Assembly (NCBI GenBank): GCA_903862655.1
Contig: CAIOZA010000019.1
Span: forward strand, 70,960-134,959
Source: an uncultured Ignavibacteria bacterium
GTDB taxonomy: Bacteria > Bacteroidota > Ignavibacteria > Kapaibacteriales > UBA2268
DNA: 64,000 nt
Reading direction: 5' to 3'
The notes under the pieces were generated by a model. The model had not been told where the DNA came from, did no database searches, and was given only the letters and a program-made list of their open reading frames with translations. The position numbers and the translations under genes are program-made. Shown here in pieces: positions 1 through 8,505 of this stretch (its first letter is position 1; the number at the start of each line of letters is the position of its first letter).

Positions 1-229
1 CTTTATCAGGATTTTTTGCAGTTTCTCTGATTCCTACTATATTAAACCCAAGATTGACAACTAACAAAAAATACAACAATATTGAATTCGCAAAATTCAG
101 AACACCAAAGCCTTCTGGAAGAATAACTCTTGCAAGATAAGCAGTTGTTATAAAAACTATTCCTTTATTCGCAGCTTCAGCTACAGATAAAGAAAAGATG
201 TTTTTAAGTATTTTCCTGGAGCTGGACAT
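1..229 (-). CDS. Polysaccharide/oligosaccharide flippase, N-terminal part (cut by window edge)
   Basis: Reading the minus strand from the ATG at 229 gives an uninterrupted frame to base 1, about 76 residues, beginning MSSSRKILKN and containing AYLARVILPEGFGVLNFANS. This arrangement, a basic N-terminus, then helices with an ARxLGPEGFG-like signature, is typical of the first helices of Wzx/MATE-type lipid-linked oligosaccharide flippases, which move undecaprenyl-linked sugar units across the inner membrane. The start codon overlaps the stop of the upstream GH57 gene by one base (TAATG on the coding strand), so translation is probably coupled. The C-terminal part lies outside the window, so family assignment rests only on the first two helices. 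Confidence 0.7.
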   Translation of the reverse strand, partial: MSSSRKILKNIFSLSVAEAANKGIVFITTAYLARVILPEGFGVLNFANSILLYFLLVVNLGFNIVGIRETAKNPDK

Positions 230-1944
230 TAATGTTTCCACCAATCCAGATTAAGCTCCTGGAATGGACAATTTCTTAGTTTAGTTGATTCAAAAAAATG
301 TATGTCATTTATTGAAAGATTCCTTGTTTCGTTCATTTTATCACACATATCAAGAAGTTTATTAAAATCAGAATGGTGATAAGAAAATCTTTGCTCAGCA
401 TAATCTTTAGCTGATTCAGTGAATATCAGGAATTGCCAGTCTGATGATTCTAATAAAGCTAATTCGCGAAGTGCCTGAGTCATCATATCAATTATTAATG
501 GTTCGGAGCTACCAGCATATTTCTGATGATATTCCTTAAATCGATTTTCATTATTATAAATAACTTCCCATGTCCATTTATTATCTTCATTCATCCAAAC
601 ATCATGATTATTATTCTTACCCCATGATCCTTCAGGTAAACTAACAATCTCTGATGGTTTAGTTTTCACAATCTGTTCACTACATGTAACTGCCTTTACA
701 TAAGGTGAATTACTTATTCCCTTCAATACAGCTTTAATAAATTCAGGTCCTTCAAACCACCAATGGCCAAACAATTCAGTATCGAAAGGTGTGCAAAGAG
801 TGCCAAATTTTTGATAATTCCTATTATTCCAATTAAGAGAATTTTCTATATGATGAATAAAATGATTTGATTGTTTGTCAATTTTATCTTTCGTCCAATC
901 AGGATGATACAATGTCTTGTACATCATATCAGATTTAGTATCTGTTACTCTCCAATATCTAAGCATGGATCCAAGATGTTTCTTATGAAAATCAAGATAA
1001 TCTGGTTCGCCTGGATAACCCATTAATCCACTCCATACCTGCATAGATATATCATGGTATCTTGTGAAAGCCATCGCAGTACCATATTCGACCCTATCAC
1101 TTGAACTAATATGGTAAATTTCAAGAGGTGATTTACTAAAATCATTTTGATTTTTAATAAACTGATCAGAATATACAGGGTAAAATGTCTTATCCGGAAA
1201 ATCCTGATACTGACCTATAGCTCCAGATCGTTTTAGTAAATCTTCATCAGTTATGAAATAATCAATGTTATATTTTGATAGAATCTGCTCAATTCCTGGT
1301 CTGAGTTTTGGCTCATTATATGGATAGATTGGAAGCATAGAGTGCCAGTCATAAGTCGGTCGATAAGCACACTCAGGCAACCAAATTCCTTTGGGATCCC
1401 TTCCGAAATGTTTCTTATAGTTAACAGCAGCAGCATGAACCTGAAGATCGACACTATTATCAGTAGGTAGTAAAGGTAAATATCCATGAGTTAGACCACA
1501 AGTCATGATCTCGATAGCTCCTTCCTCCTGTAGTTTTCTTAATCCTTTTATGATACTGGAGTCATACTTGTGAACGAAATCATTGAGTCTATCCTTATAC
1601 CAGTTCTGCCAGTAATTTGCTAACCAAATATGATGCGGATCGTAGCCCCAATCGGTGAAGTTTCTCTCGTCATTAATTGCTGATAAAATTTTATCATTAC
1701 AATATTTTTCAAAAATGATCTTGAAGTCTGGATGCTCTAATTGCTCACACAGAATGGGAGAAATATCAATCGTAACCTTTGGGAGTATTCCGTGATCGAG
1801 TAAATCATTGAAGACATTGAGCAGTGGGATATAACATTCAGCTGCTGCTTCAGTAAGCCAATCCTCGCCATGAGGCCAGGATCCATGGTGCAAAACCCAT
1901 GGTAAATGGGTATGAAGAACTAAAACATAATTTCCTGTTTGCAT
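229..1944 (-). CDS. GH57 family 1,4-alpha-glucan branching enzyme
   Basis: 571 residues with the conserved GH57 blocks in order: HTHLPW (H11, H13), a TCGLTHGYLPLL block near 148-159, GIWLPECAY with the expected nucleophile E191, and PFDTELFGHWWFEGP with the expected acid/base D388. The C-terminal helical region (after about 430) matches the DUF1957-type domain of branching enzymes. These enzymes transfer alpha-1,4-glucan chains to alpha-1,6 positions in glycogen-like polymers, fitting the glgA gene at 14.5 kb. The length agrees with bacterial GH57 branching enzymes. The gene follows the GT-C-like protein by 1 nt and overlaps the flippase gene downstream. GH57 also includes amylases, so branching activity is inferred from motif spelling. 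Confidence 0.85.
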   Translation of the reverse strand: MQTGNYVLVLHTHLPWVLHHGSWPHGEDWLTEAAAECYIPLLNVFNDLLDHGILPKVTIDISPILCEQLEHPDFKIIFEKYCNDKILSAINDERNFTDWGYDPHHIWLANYWQNWYKDRLNDFVHKYDSSIIKGLRKLQEEGAIEIMTCGLTHGYLPLLPTDNSVDLQVHAAAVNYKKHFGRDPKGIWLPECAYRPTYDWHSMLPIYPYNEPKLRPGIEQILSKYNIDYFITDEDLLKRSGAIGQYQDFPDKTFYPVYSDQFIKNQNDFSKSPLEIYHISSSDRVEYGTAMAFTRYHDISMQVWSGLMGYPGEPDYLDFHKKHLGSMLRYWRVTDTKSDMMYKTLYHPDWTKDKIDKQSNHFIHHIENSLNWNNRNYQKFGTLCTPFDTELFGHWWFEGPEFIKAVLKGISNSPYVKAVTCSEQIVKTKPSEIVSLPEGSWGKNNNHDVWMNEDNKWTWEVIYNNENRFKEYHQKYAGSSEPLIIDMMTQALRELALLESSDWQFLIFTESAKDYAEQRFSYHHSDFNKLLDMCDKMNETRNLSINDIHFFESTKLRNCPFQELNLDWWKH

Positions 1945-1945
1945 T

Positions 1946-3526
1946 TTAATGTAATATATTTATTTTTTGATAAATTTCAGTTGGTAACAAAACTGAATAT
2001 TGACGCAAATTCCTTACCAATTTAATATATGTTATTGAATCTTTTGCAAAAAAATTAATTCTTGGCTCGCCACAAGAAATATTATTTTGTATTGTCCAGC
2101 TTCCGGCTCTAATCCAGTTTTTATAAAAATCCTTTTTTTGCTGAAACCATTGAGTATAAATTACAGCAGTTTTAACATTTTCGATCATTAAAAGGCTATC
2201 AATCTTTTCTGCTGTGAAAATATTATTATTCTTAAGGTTAAAAATATCTTTATTGGCAAGGCCCCATAAATCAACAATCCTAATATTAGAATAATACGAT
2301 ATAGCTCCTATATCATGGATTGCAATTGGATTTGACTGGTAGAATTTAGAGAAGAAACAAGCAAGCTGATATTGCTGACTAAATATGTTATTTGATGCTT
2401 GTACTATATTAGAATGTGAGCCATAAGATCGGCTAATGACTGGTATTAGGAGGATTATAGCTATAATTATCTTAATTGATATTTTAGCTTTTATCGATTT
2501 ATAAATGTCTAGATTAATAATTATCCAGAAAAAACCAATTCCAATGAGGTATGCTTCATACCTATAGAACCATCCCAATTGTGCAAGAACAAGATGTAAC
2601 AGGATTGTTGAAAGTATTGATATTGTCAAGAAGTAATCAATTCCATGCCTGTTATTACGATTGATAAACTGTACGTAAGCAAGAATTATCAACCCAGAAA
2701 TGACGCTTGTGATTCCCGCATTCAGATATAACTTTTTCAATGGAAAATATACGAGAAATTTGATGACTTCATTTATACTGGCATTATCCAGCTGACTTCC
2801 CTTAAGCATTAAAGAAGTAGGTAGAAAGAACCATCCATTATTTTTGGAGTAAAATCCAATTATCATAATTGGAATGACTGAGAAAAGAACTAACATTATT
2901 ACTTTTGTGAACTTTTTCTTTAATAAGCAAAGTATTATTAATGGAGTTAGAATAAAGATAGATTCATATCTGATCAACATTAATAATGCGGCTAATATAG
3001 AAACCATCAAATCATATTTTATTTCATTGTACTCGAAGAATTTTCGGAAATTAATTATGAAAATAAGAGATAAAAGTAAATGGAGAAAGTGTTCCATACC
3101 AATAAAAGTTAAGACCAATCCTGGGATGAAGGCAAAATAAATAATGATAATAACGATTCTGGGTATTATGTGGAATTTTAATTTCCTAAACTCAAAATCC
3201 AGAATTAAGATGAGTATTAACCCAATAATCGCGTTTAAAATTAGTGGTAAAAGTACTGAATTAATCCCAATAAGTTTAAAAATCATTAAAAGAGCCGTCC
3301 ATAGTGGCGATGAAGTTAAAAAGGCAAACTCGCCAGGATTAATTCCCAAAATCCCAGTAGAAGCAAAATTCTTAGCCAGAGTTAGATGGATATAGGAATC
3401 ATCAAGCGGATAAGTAAAGATTCCGTTATTCGTAGATAGAATATAGAAGTACAAGATCACAAACGAAATAACATATAAAACAGCAGGCAATAAAAATGAA
3501 AAATTCTCTATGAACCTGCGTCTCAT
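1946..3526 (-). CDS. GT-C-like (GT39/PMT-type) multi-spanning membrane glycosyltransferase
   Basis: 526 residues with roughly ten to twelve hydrophobic helices. An acidic pair in the first periplasmic loop (PLDDSYIHL, D42-D43) is followed by a GILGINPGE segment, and the soluble tail holds HDIGAISYYSN and DLWGLAN. The Asp-Asp loop after the first helix plus the trailing domain is the usual plan of GT-C enzymes that use polyprenyl-phosphate sugars. Donor and acceptor cannot be read from sequence. It is the first gene after a terminator and abuts the GH57 gene by 1 nt, so the three minus-strand genes to base 1 look like one envelope-glycan transcript. It could equally be annotated as a membrane protein of unknown function. 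Confidence 0.6.
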   Translation of the reverse strand: MRRRFIENFSFLLPAVLYVISFVILYFYILSTNNGIFTYPLDDSYIHLTLAKNFASTGILGINPGEFAFLTSSPLWTALLMIFKLIGINSVLLPLILNAIIGLILILILDFEFRKLKFHIIPRIVIIIIYFAFIPGLVLTFIGMEHFLHLLLSLIFIINFRKFFEYNEIKYDLMVSILAALLMLIRYESIFILTPLIILCLLKKKFTKVIMLVLFSVIPIMIIGFYSKNNGWFFLPTSLMLKGSQLDNASINEVIKFLVYFPLKKLYLNAGITSVISGLIILAYVQFINRNNRHGIDYFLTISILSTILLHLVLAQLGWFYRYEAYLIGIGFFWIIINLDIYKSIKAKISIKIIIAIILLIPVISRSYGSHSNIVQASNNIFSQQYQLACFFSKFYQSNPIAIHDIGAISYYSNIRIVDLWGLANKDIFNLKNNNIFTAEKIDSLLMIENVKTAVIYTQWFQQKKDFYKNWIRAGSWTIQNNISCGEPRINFFAKDSITYIKLVRNLRQYSVLLPTEIYQKINILH

Positions 3527-3543
3527 GTTATTCCTTTCTTTAG

Positions 3544-3590
3544 AAAAATAAAAAAGGCTGTTAAAAAATACAAGTAAATTTTAACAGCCT
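3544..3590 (-). terminator. Rho-independent terminator of the TPR-DUF3467 operon
   Basis: Perfect 12-bp arms (3555-3566 and 3579-3590, aggctgttaaaa with its complement) with a 12-nt loop. On the minus strand a T-rich run follows (3544-3554). It lies 15 bp past the DUF3467 stop codon and separates that operon from the GT-C/GH57/flippase genes. Confidence 0.85.
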
Positions 3591-3605
3591 AAAAATTAGA
3601 TCAGA

Positions 3606-3929
3606 CTAGTTAATTTTAGGATTACCATTGAATCCTGGAAATATATTATCTGGTCGGTCAAGAATTACTTCCCCATACTGACTTTCAAACTTACCAAGAT
3701 TTTCCATCATTGCATGCAAAAACAATTTAGCATGCTGAGGTGTCATAATAATTCTAGATAACACTCTACCCTTAGGTATACCAGGCAATATTCTGGTAAA
3801 ATCAAGAATGAATTCAGCAGGAGAATGAGAAATAATGGCTAAATTGGAATAAATACCTTCAGCTTCTTTTTCACCCAGCTCAATATTAATCTGTTGTTGG
3901 TTAGGTTGTTCTTTATTTTTGTCGCTCAT
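3606..3929 (-). CDS. DUF3467 family protein
   Basis: 107 residues, no signal peptide. The core (INIELGEKEAEGIYSNLA, then SPAEFILDFTRILPG and MTPQHAKLFLHAMMENL) matches the DUF3467 family, small cytosolic bacterial proteins of unknown function whose pattern is a beta strand, an FxxDF-type segment and a helix with TPxHAK. Residues 1-15 are Lys/Gln/Asn-rich and probably disordered. It starts 15 nt after the stop of the TPR gene and precedes the terminator, so the two form a compact operon. No biochemical role is established that I can name. Confidence 0.8.
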   Translation of the reverse strand: MSDKNKEQPNQQQINIELGEKEAEGIYSNLAIISHSPAEFILDFTRILPGIPKGRVLSRIIMTPQHAKLFLHAMMENLGKFESQYGEVILDRPDNIFPGFNGNPKIN

Positions 3930-3944
3930 AATAAATATAATGTA

Positions 3945-5486
3945 TTAGTTGGAAAGATTTCTTGCTTTTTGTTCATACAAAGCTGATTTTTTGGGATCAG
4001 TTATTCTTTGCTGGAAAATTTTAATTAGCGCGTAATAATATTTCTCAAGTGATTCTTTAGGAATCACAGGTTCCAATGATTCCATTTCTGCAACAGTCGC
4101 TTTTAATCTATCTAGCTGCTCAGTAGCATAATATATATCTGCAAGATCGTTTAAGACAAGGTAATCCTGCAAGTATTTTACTGATTTTCTGCATTTTTCA
4201 AAATTCTCTGCAGATTTGATTAATAATGGCTTAAATTCATTTATGTCGATCTGTTTCTTTTTTGTCGGATCTTTTTCAATTTCATCTAATTGTTTCTTCT
4301 GAATAAGGACCGCTTTGTTTTTGTAGCAAGCACCCAGGTTTCTTAAGACATCATAAAATAATGGATCAATTTTTAATGCTTCCTCATATTGGACGATTGC
4401 TTTGTCATAATCTTCAACCTGAGAGAGAATATCTCCATAAATCTGCTTGTATTGTTTATTCTTTGGATCTTTCTTTACCATATCAGCAACTCGTTTTGCA
4501 GCATCTTCTTTTTTACCCATTGCCTCATACACAGTGACCATGAAGCGATTAGCATCTTCATTCATTGGATCAATCATTAATATACCATTAAGATAGACTA
4601 AAGACTGATCATACTGCTTTAAATCAAAGTAGTACTGAACCAGATCCACTAGAGGAGGAGATATCTGAAAATCAAAAGCCTGTGATCTCTCCTGGTCGGG
4701 TAAAGATTTTGGCAAATCATAGTACCAACTCTTGAGTAAGAGGTTGTTATCTTTTTGATCCTGTGAAAAAATAATCAATTCTTTTCCATTAACTGTAAAA
4801 ATATCAGTTATAGTAGAATCACCTGATCTTAACTTAATTCCGAAAGTTTCAACAGGCTTATCAAATAATTTTAACATTTCCGGTCTTGACATGCCAATGT
4901 AAAAACCTTTTTTCTGTGCAATTTCCATTGCAGAATAATTCATTTTGTAATATGTTTCAAAGGTTTTAACTCTGTTAGCGACATCCCCCAAAATATCAAA
5001 ACATTGCCCTTTTATCGATTGAAAAAATGAGATTTCTGGTCGAATTCTGATAGCAGTATTAATTGCTTGTAAGGCAGAATCAGCATGAATTTTGTAAATT
5101 GGTTGATTAGCAGGTTTTTCAGCAAATGCCTTTTGCAAATAATCTATACTTACCGTATATGCTTCAATCCAAAGCTTTCTTTTAAGCTGCGACACTTGAA
5201 AAGAAATTTTTGGATCTTTCTTGGAATGTTCTTCGGCTTTATCTACGGCAATCAAGGCATCATTAATTTTTTTCAAAGCTAACTTTGTTTCGGCAAGGAA
5301 AAGCCATGCCTCAGCATTTTGTGGGTTTTTTGTTACTTCTTTTTCAAGATATTCTTCAGCTTTGGGGTATTCCCCTCTTTTTAATGCGAGTTTAGCAGTT
5401 GTATATTCCGGTGAAGCACATTGGAATCCCTGAGCTAATAATGCTCCTAATATCAAACAGAATAACATCAATAAATATTTTTTCAC
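3945..5486 (-). CDS. Exported tetratricopeptide-repeat protein
   Basis: 513 residues. The N-terminus is a signal sequence (MKKYLLMLFCLILGALLAQG) followed by FQC with Cys23; the lipobox is not canonical, so lipoprotein status is uncertain. TPR-like helix pairs occupy about 27-95 (LKRGEYPKAEEYLEKEVTKN), 140-180 and 285-400 (YDKAIVQYEEALKIDPL). A non-TPR insert around 195-265 includes a GMSRPEMLKLF segment. Such proteins act as periplasmic or outer-membrane scaffolds; the partner is unknown. It leads a two-gene operon with DUF3467. Upstream is a good Bacteroidota-type promoter at 5522-5553. Confidence 0.75.
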   Translation of the reverse strand: MKKYLLMLFCLILGALLAQGFQCASPEYTTAKLALKRGEYPKAEEYLEKEVTKNPQNAEAWLFLAETKLALKKINDALIAVDKAEEHSKKDPKISFQVSQLKRKLWIEAYTVSIDYLQKAFAEKPANQPIYKIHADSALQAINTAIRIRPEISFFQSIKGQCFDILGDVANRVKTFETYYKMNYSAMEIAQKKGFYIGMSRPEMLKLFDKPVETFGIKLRSGDSTITDIFTVNGKELIIFSQDQKDNNLLLKSWYYDLPKSLPDQERSQAFDFQISPPLVDLVQYYFDLKQYDQSLVYLNGILMIDPMNEDANRFMVTVYEAMGKKEDAAKRVADMVKKDPKNKQYKQIYGDILSQVEDYDKAIVQYEEALKIDPLFYDVLRNLGACYKNKAVLIQKKQLDEIEKDPTKKKQIDINEFKPLLIKSAENFEKCRKSVKYLQDYLVLNDLADIYYATEQLDRLKATVAEMESLEPVIPKESLEKYYYALIKIFQQRITDPKKSALYEQKARNLSN

Positions 5487-5521
5487 TTATATTCTCCAAT
5501 ATTTGTAATGTATCAATCTTA

Positions 5522-5553
5522 CAAAATTACTTAGTTGGAGCGAGCAAGCCAAA
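5522..5553 (-). promoter_or_regulatory. Bacteroidota-type promoter of the TPR-DUF3467 operon
   Basis: On the minus strand, TTTG (5553-5550), a 20-nt spacer and TAATTTTG (5529-5522). This fits the sigma-ABfr consensus TTTG-N19..21-TAnnTTTG. Transcription would start about 5516, some 30 nt before the start codon at 5486. Confidence 0.6.
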
Positions 5554-5774
5554 TATATATTGGAATTATTCAAAAATAATATCAATTTTTTATTCATTGA
5601 AAATGTTCAAATAATACACTCAAATCATCGACATTTACCATTATTTCTATCGTTAGCATGATAAGCTATTTAATTTGAGATGCTTATATGAATTTTTATT
5701 AATAAGTAGTTAATTGTTTTATTGGTGTTAGTGTTATAATTTGAATTTGGTGATTGAGTTTATTACCAAATATT

Positions 5775-6566
5775 ATGTTTAACAATTTGAGTTTATTAGT
5801 GATTTTAAAAAACACATGGATTAAGTCTTTACTTTTTATTTTAGGTATTATTGCAGTAATTTCCGCTCCATTACTATTAGTGAATGCTGATAGTGATAAA
5901 TTTGGGTCTAATTTTAGAAAATTAAATGAAACAAACGTAAAATCAGATAATATTGAAGATTACGATATAGCACATTACTTTAAGTTTGATCAATCAGGAC
6001 AGGCATCATGGTATGGTAAAAGATTCCATAACAGAAAGACAGCCAGTGGCGAAATTTACAACATGAACGAACTTACTGCAGCTCATAAAACAGTTCCTTT
6101 TGGCACAATACTGAGAGTTACTAATGATGAAAACAATATTTCTGTTCTTATTCGCATAAATGACAGAGGACCTTTCGTAAAGAACAGAGTAATTGATCTA
6201 TCATTTGCTGCAGCAACTGAAATAGATGGCGTTGGTATTCCTGACGTAAAAATTGAAGGAATGATTCCTGATGAATTTCTTGATATTCTCAACAATGATG
6301 ACACCTATTTCTTTGGTTACTCATTCGATAGACCTTTGATTTGTATTCCATCATCAGTTGTGAGAATTTTTGAATCCACTTCAAGTTTTAATGAAGCTTT
6401 AAATCTTTATAGTCTATATATGGCTGAGAACCCAGGTAAATTAGTATATTTGTTCACTAGAACCGTAAAATACAATAGCAATATATTTAAAACCCAAGAC
6501 CTGTATTTTGTTGGTATGTTTGATCCAACTATGGAAATTACACCAAAAGATTTAGTGCAGAAATAA
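5775..6566 (+). CDS. RlpA-like double-psi beta-barrel protein (septal ring lytic transglycosylase family)
   Basis: 263 residues from the ATG at 5775; an in-frame TTG at 5754 would add seven residues but has no better support. A long hydrophobic segment (about 11-37) exports or anchors the protein. The DPBB domain spans about 70-165: GQASWYGKRFHNRKTASGE, then AAHKTVPFGTILRVTN and IRINDRGPF, the signature blocks of RlpA, which cleaves denuded glycan strands of peptidoglycan. The C-terminal 70 residues are not an obvious SPOR domain, though the position would suit one. Monocistronic, ending in a strong shared terminator. Confidence 0.8.
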   Translation: MFNNLSLLVILKNTWIKSLLFILGIIAVISAPLLLVNADSDKFGSNFRKLNETNVKSDNIEDYDIAHYFKFDQSGQASWYGKRFHNRKTASGEIYNMNELTAAHKTVPFGTILRVTNDENNISVLIRINDRGPFVKNRVIDLSFAAATEIDGVGIPDVKIEGMIPDEFLDILNNDDTYFFGYSFDRPLICIPSSVVRIFESTSSFNEALNLYSLYMAENPGKLVYLFTRTVKYNSNIFKTQDLYFVGMFDPTMEITPKDLVQK

Positions 6567-6586
6567 AGAGAAAATATTCATAAGAA

Positions 6587-6613
6587 AAAAGCCGCATCAG
6601 AGCGGCTTTTTTT
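6587..6613. terminator. Rho-independent terminator between convergent genes
   Basis: Nine-bp arms (6587-6595 and 6602-6610, aaaagccgc with its complement), 6-nt loop and a T run to 6613. The A run before the left arm supplies the U-tract for the opposite strand, so it can serve both the RlpA-like and malic enzyme genes. Confidence 0.85.
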
Positions 6614-6634
6614 ATGTTTAAAGATGATTTACAA

Positions 6635-8353
6635 TTATTTTTTTCCAGCACGATAATTATAATAATTTCCATCCCACTGTGACTTTCTTACAAATAATTC
6701 GATTTCATCATCAGTTGCTAGTCTTCCTAATCCGCAATCTCTTGCTTCTTTTGCAACAGCAATAGCGATCTGTGCAGAAATTTCTCGGATATTATTCATT
6801 TCTGGCAATAATAAACCTTTACTAAGTTCTTCTTTAGAAACCAAACTAGATAGTCTTTTGCTCGCGGCCATGAACATTTTGTAAGTTATGTAAGGTGTTT
6901 TGCTAACCAAAGCTCCTAATCCGACACCAGGGAAGATATACATATTATTACACTGAGAAGCATACATAGTTCCATATTGTCCCTCAACAGGATCAAATGG
7001 AGAACCGGCAGCTATTAGCCCTTTTCCTTTTGTATGTTCATAAACATCCTTTGGTGTACATTCAGATTTGGATGTAGGATTAGAGAGAGCAAAGATAACT
7101 GGTCTATCAGTATTCTCACTCATCATTCTCAGAATTTCTCCATCGAAAAGATTAGGTTGAGCAGTTACACCAACAACTACTGTAGCCTTAGAATTCTTGA
7201 TTACATCCTTTAATCCGATAAAGTTTGAATTATCAAGATTCCAATCCACAAGATCAGATCTTCTTTGAGCAAAAGGTTTCATTTGATTTTCAAGGTTTGG
7301 CATATCGTCAACTAATAATCCTTGAATATCGACAGCAAATATCCTCTGTTTAATTTCAGAAGCATCTAATCCCTCCTCAAGCATTGCCTTCTGTATGTTG
7401 AAACAAACACCGGATCCAGCTTGTCCCATACCAACAATGACATATCTCTCATCCTTAAATTTTGTATTCTTTATCTTGAAGGCTGAATATAGAGCAGCTA
7501 ATGCAGTTGCACCTGTTCCCTGAATATCATCGTTGAAAGAAAGCACTCTTTGATTATATCTTTCAAGAAGATCGAAAGCCTTATTTTTACTAAAATCTTC
7601 CCATTGTAGTAAAGCATGTGGAAAATTTCGTCTTATACCTAAGACAAATTTTTCAATAAATTTATAATATGCCGGTCCATCGAGTCTTTGCTTCCTTACT
7701 CCAATATAGAGAGGATCATTTAAACGGGCTGGATTATTTGTGCCTACATCCAGAGTTATTGGCAAACAGCATCCCGGATTCAACCCACCAGCAGCTATAT
7801 ATAAGTTTATTTTCCCAACTGGAATACCCATTCCATCTGAACCTAAATCGCCTAAACCAAGAATTCTTTCCCCGTCAGTAACAACTATAAGATAAATTTC
7901 AGGTAATTCAATATGCTGGAAGATAGTATCTATATTGTGGATATTTTCTTCAGTTATATAAATTCCTCTAAACTTCCTGATAATGTGGCTCATCAACTGG
8001 CAGGCTTTACCTACAGTAGGAGTATAAACAATAGGAAGCATTTCTTTTAAATTTTTATGGAGTAGATGATAAAATAAAGTTTCATTTCTATTTAGAACAC
8101 CTTGAAGAAAAATATATTTTTCAAGGTCATCATGCTTCCTTAAAAACATTTCATAACTTCTTTCGGCTTGTTCATCTACTGTTAAAATCTGATCACGTAA
8201 AAAACCGTCTAAACCTAAATTCATTCTTTCTTCATAACTGAATGCCAAACCTTTATTTAGGAATGGATTGTTCATCAGCTGCTGACCTTTGAGATAAACT
8301 TCAAGATAATTCTCACTTGTCAACGGATCAATTTTGTACGAAAAAGTTTTCAT
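6635..8353 (-). CDS. Malic enzyme (malate dehydrogenase, oxaloacetate-decarboxylating)
   Basis: 572 residues from the ATG at 8353; an upstream in-frame start at 8386 would add 11 residues but looks less natural. Motifs of the long (MaeA/SfcA, eukaryote-like) class are present: IVYTPTVGKACQ, TDGERILGLGDLGSDGMGI, GKINLYIAAGG with the catalytic Lys, LQWEDF and FNDDIQGTGA as metal ligands, and the dinucleotide site VGMGQAGSG. The enzyme converts malate to pyruvate and CO2 with reduction of NAD(P). The length fits the 540-580-residue class without a phosphotransacetylase domain. NAD versus NADP preference cannot be settled by eye. Monocistronic. Confidence 0.92.
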   Translation of the reverse strand: MKTFSYKIDPLTSENYLEVYLKGQQLMNNPFLNKGLAFSYEERMNLGLDGFLRDQILTVDEQAERSYEMFLRKHDDLEKYIFLQGVLNRNETLFYHLLHKNLKEMLPIVYTPTVGKACQLMSHIIRKFRGIYITEENIHNIDTIFQHIELPEIYLIVVTDGERILGLGDLGSDGMGIPVGKINLYIAAGGLNPGCCLPITLDVGTNNPARLNDPLYIGVRKQRLDGPAYYKFIEKFVLGIRRNFPHALLQWEDFSKNKAFDLLERYNQRVLSFNDDIQGTGATALAALYSAFKIKNTKFKDERYVIVGMGQAGSGVCFNIQKAMLEEGLDASEIKQRIFAVDIQGLLVDDMPNLENQMKPFAQRRSDLVDWNLDNSNFIGLKDVIKNSKATVVVGVTAQPNLFDGEILRMMSENTDRPVIFALSNPTSKSECTPKDVYEHTKGKGLIAAGSPFDPVEGQYGTMYASQCNNMYIFPGVGLGALVSKTPYITYKMFMAASKRLSSLVSKEELSKGLLLPEMNNIREISAQIAIAVAKEARDCGLGRLATDDEIELFVRKSQWDGNYYNYRAGKK

Positions 8354-8505
8354 TGAATTACTATTATTAAAAATGGTTAAAATCACAACTACAATATTAT
8401 TAAATTTTTTATTACGTTATTCTATTTTTACAATGTATTTATTTGTTTATTTTTGTTTTCAATTAAAAAATCATAAATTTAATTACATAATCTCAGGAGA
8501 AACCG

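Noticed and set aside
2874-3395. Plus-strand frames opposite the GT-C-like gene
   Set aside because: Antisense shadows of an AT-rich membrane-protein gene.
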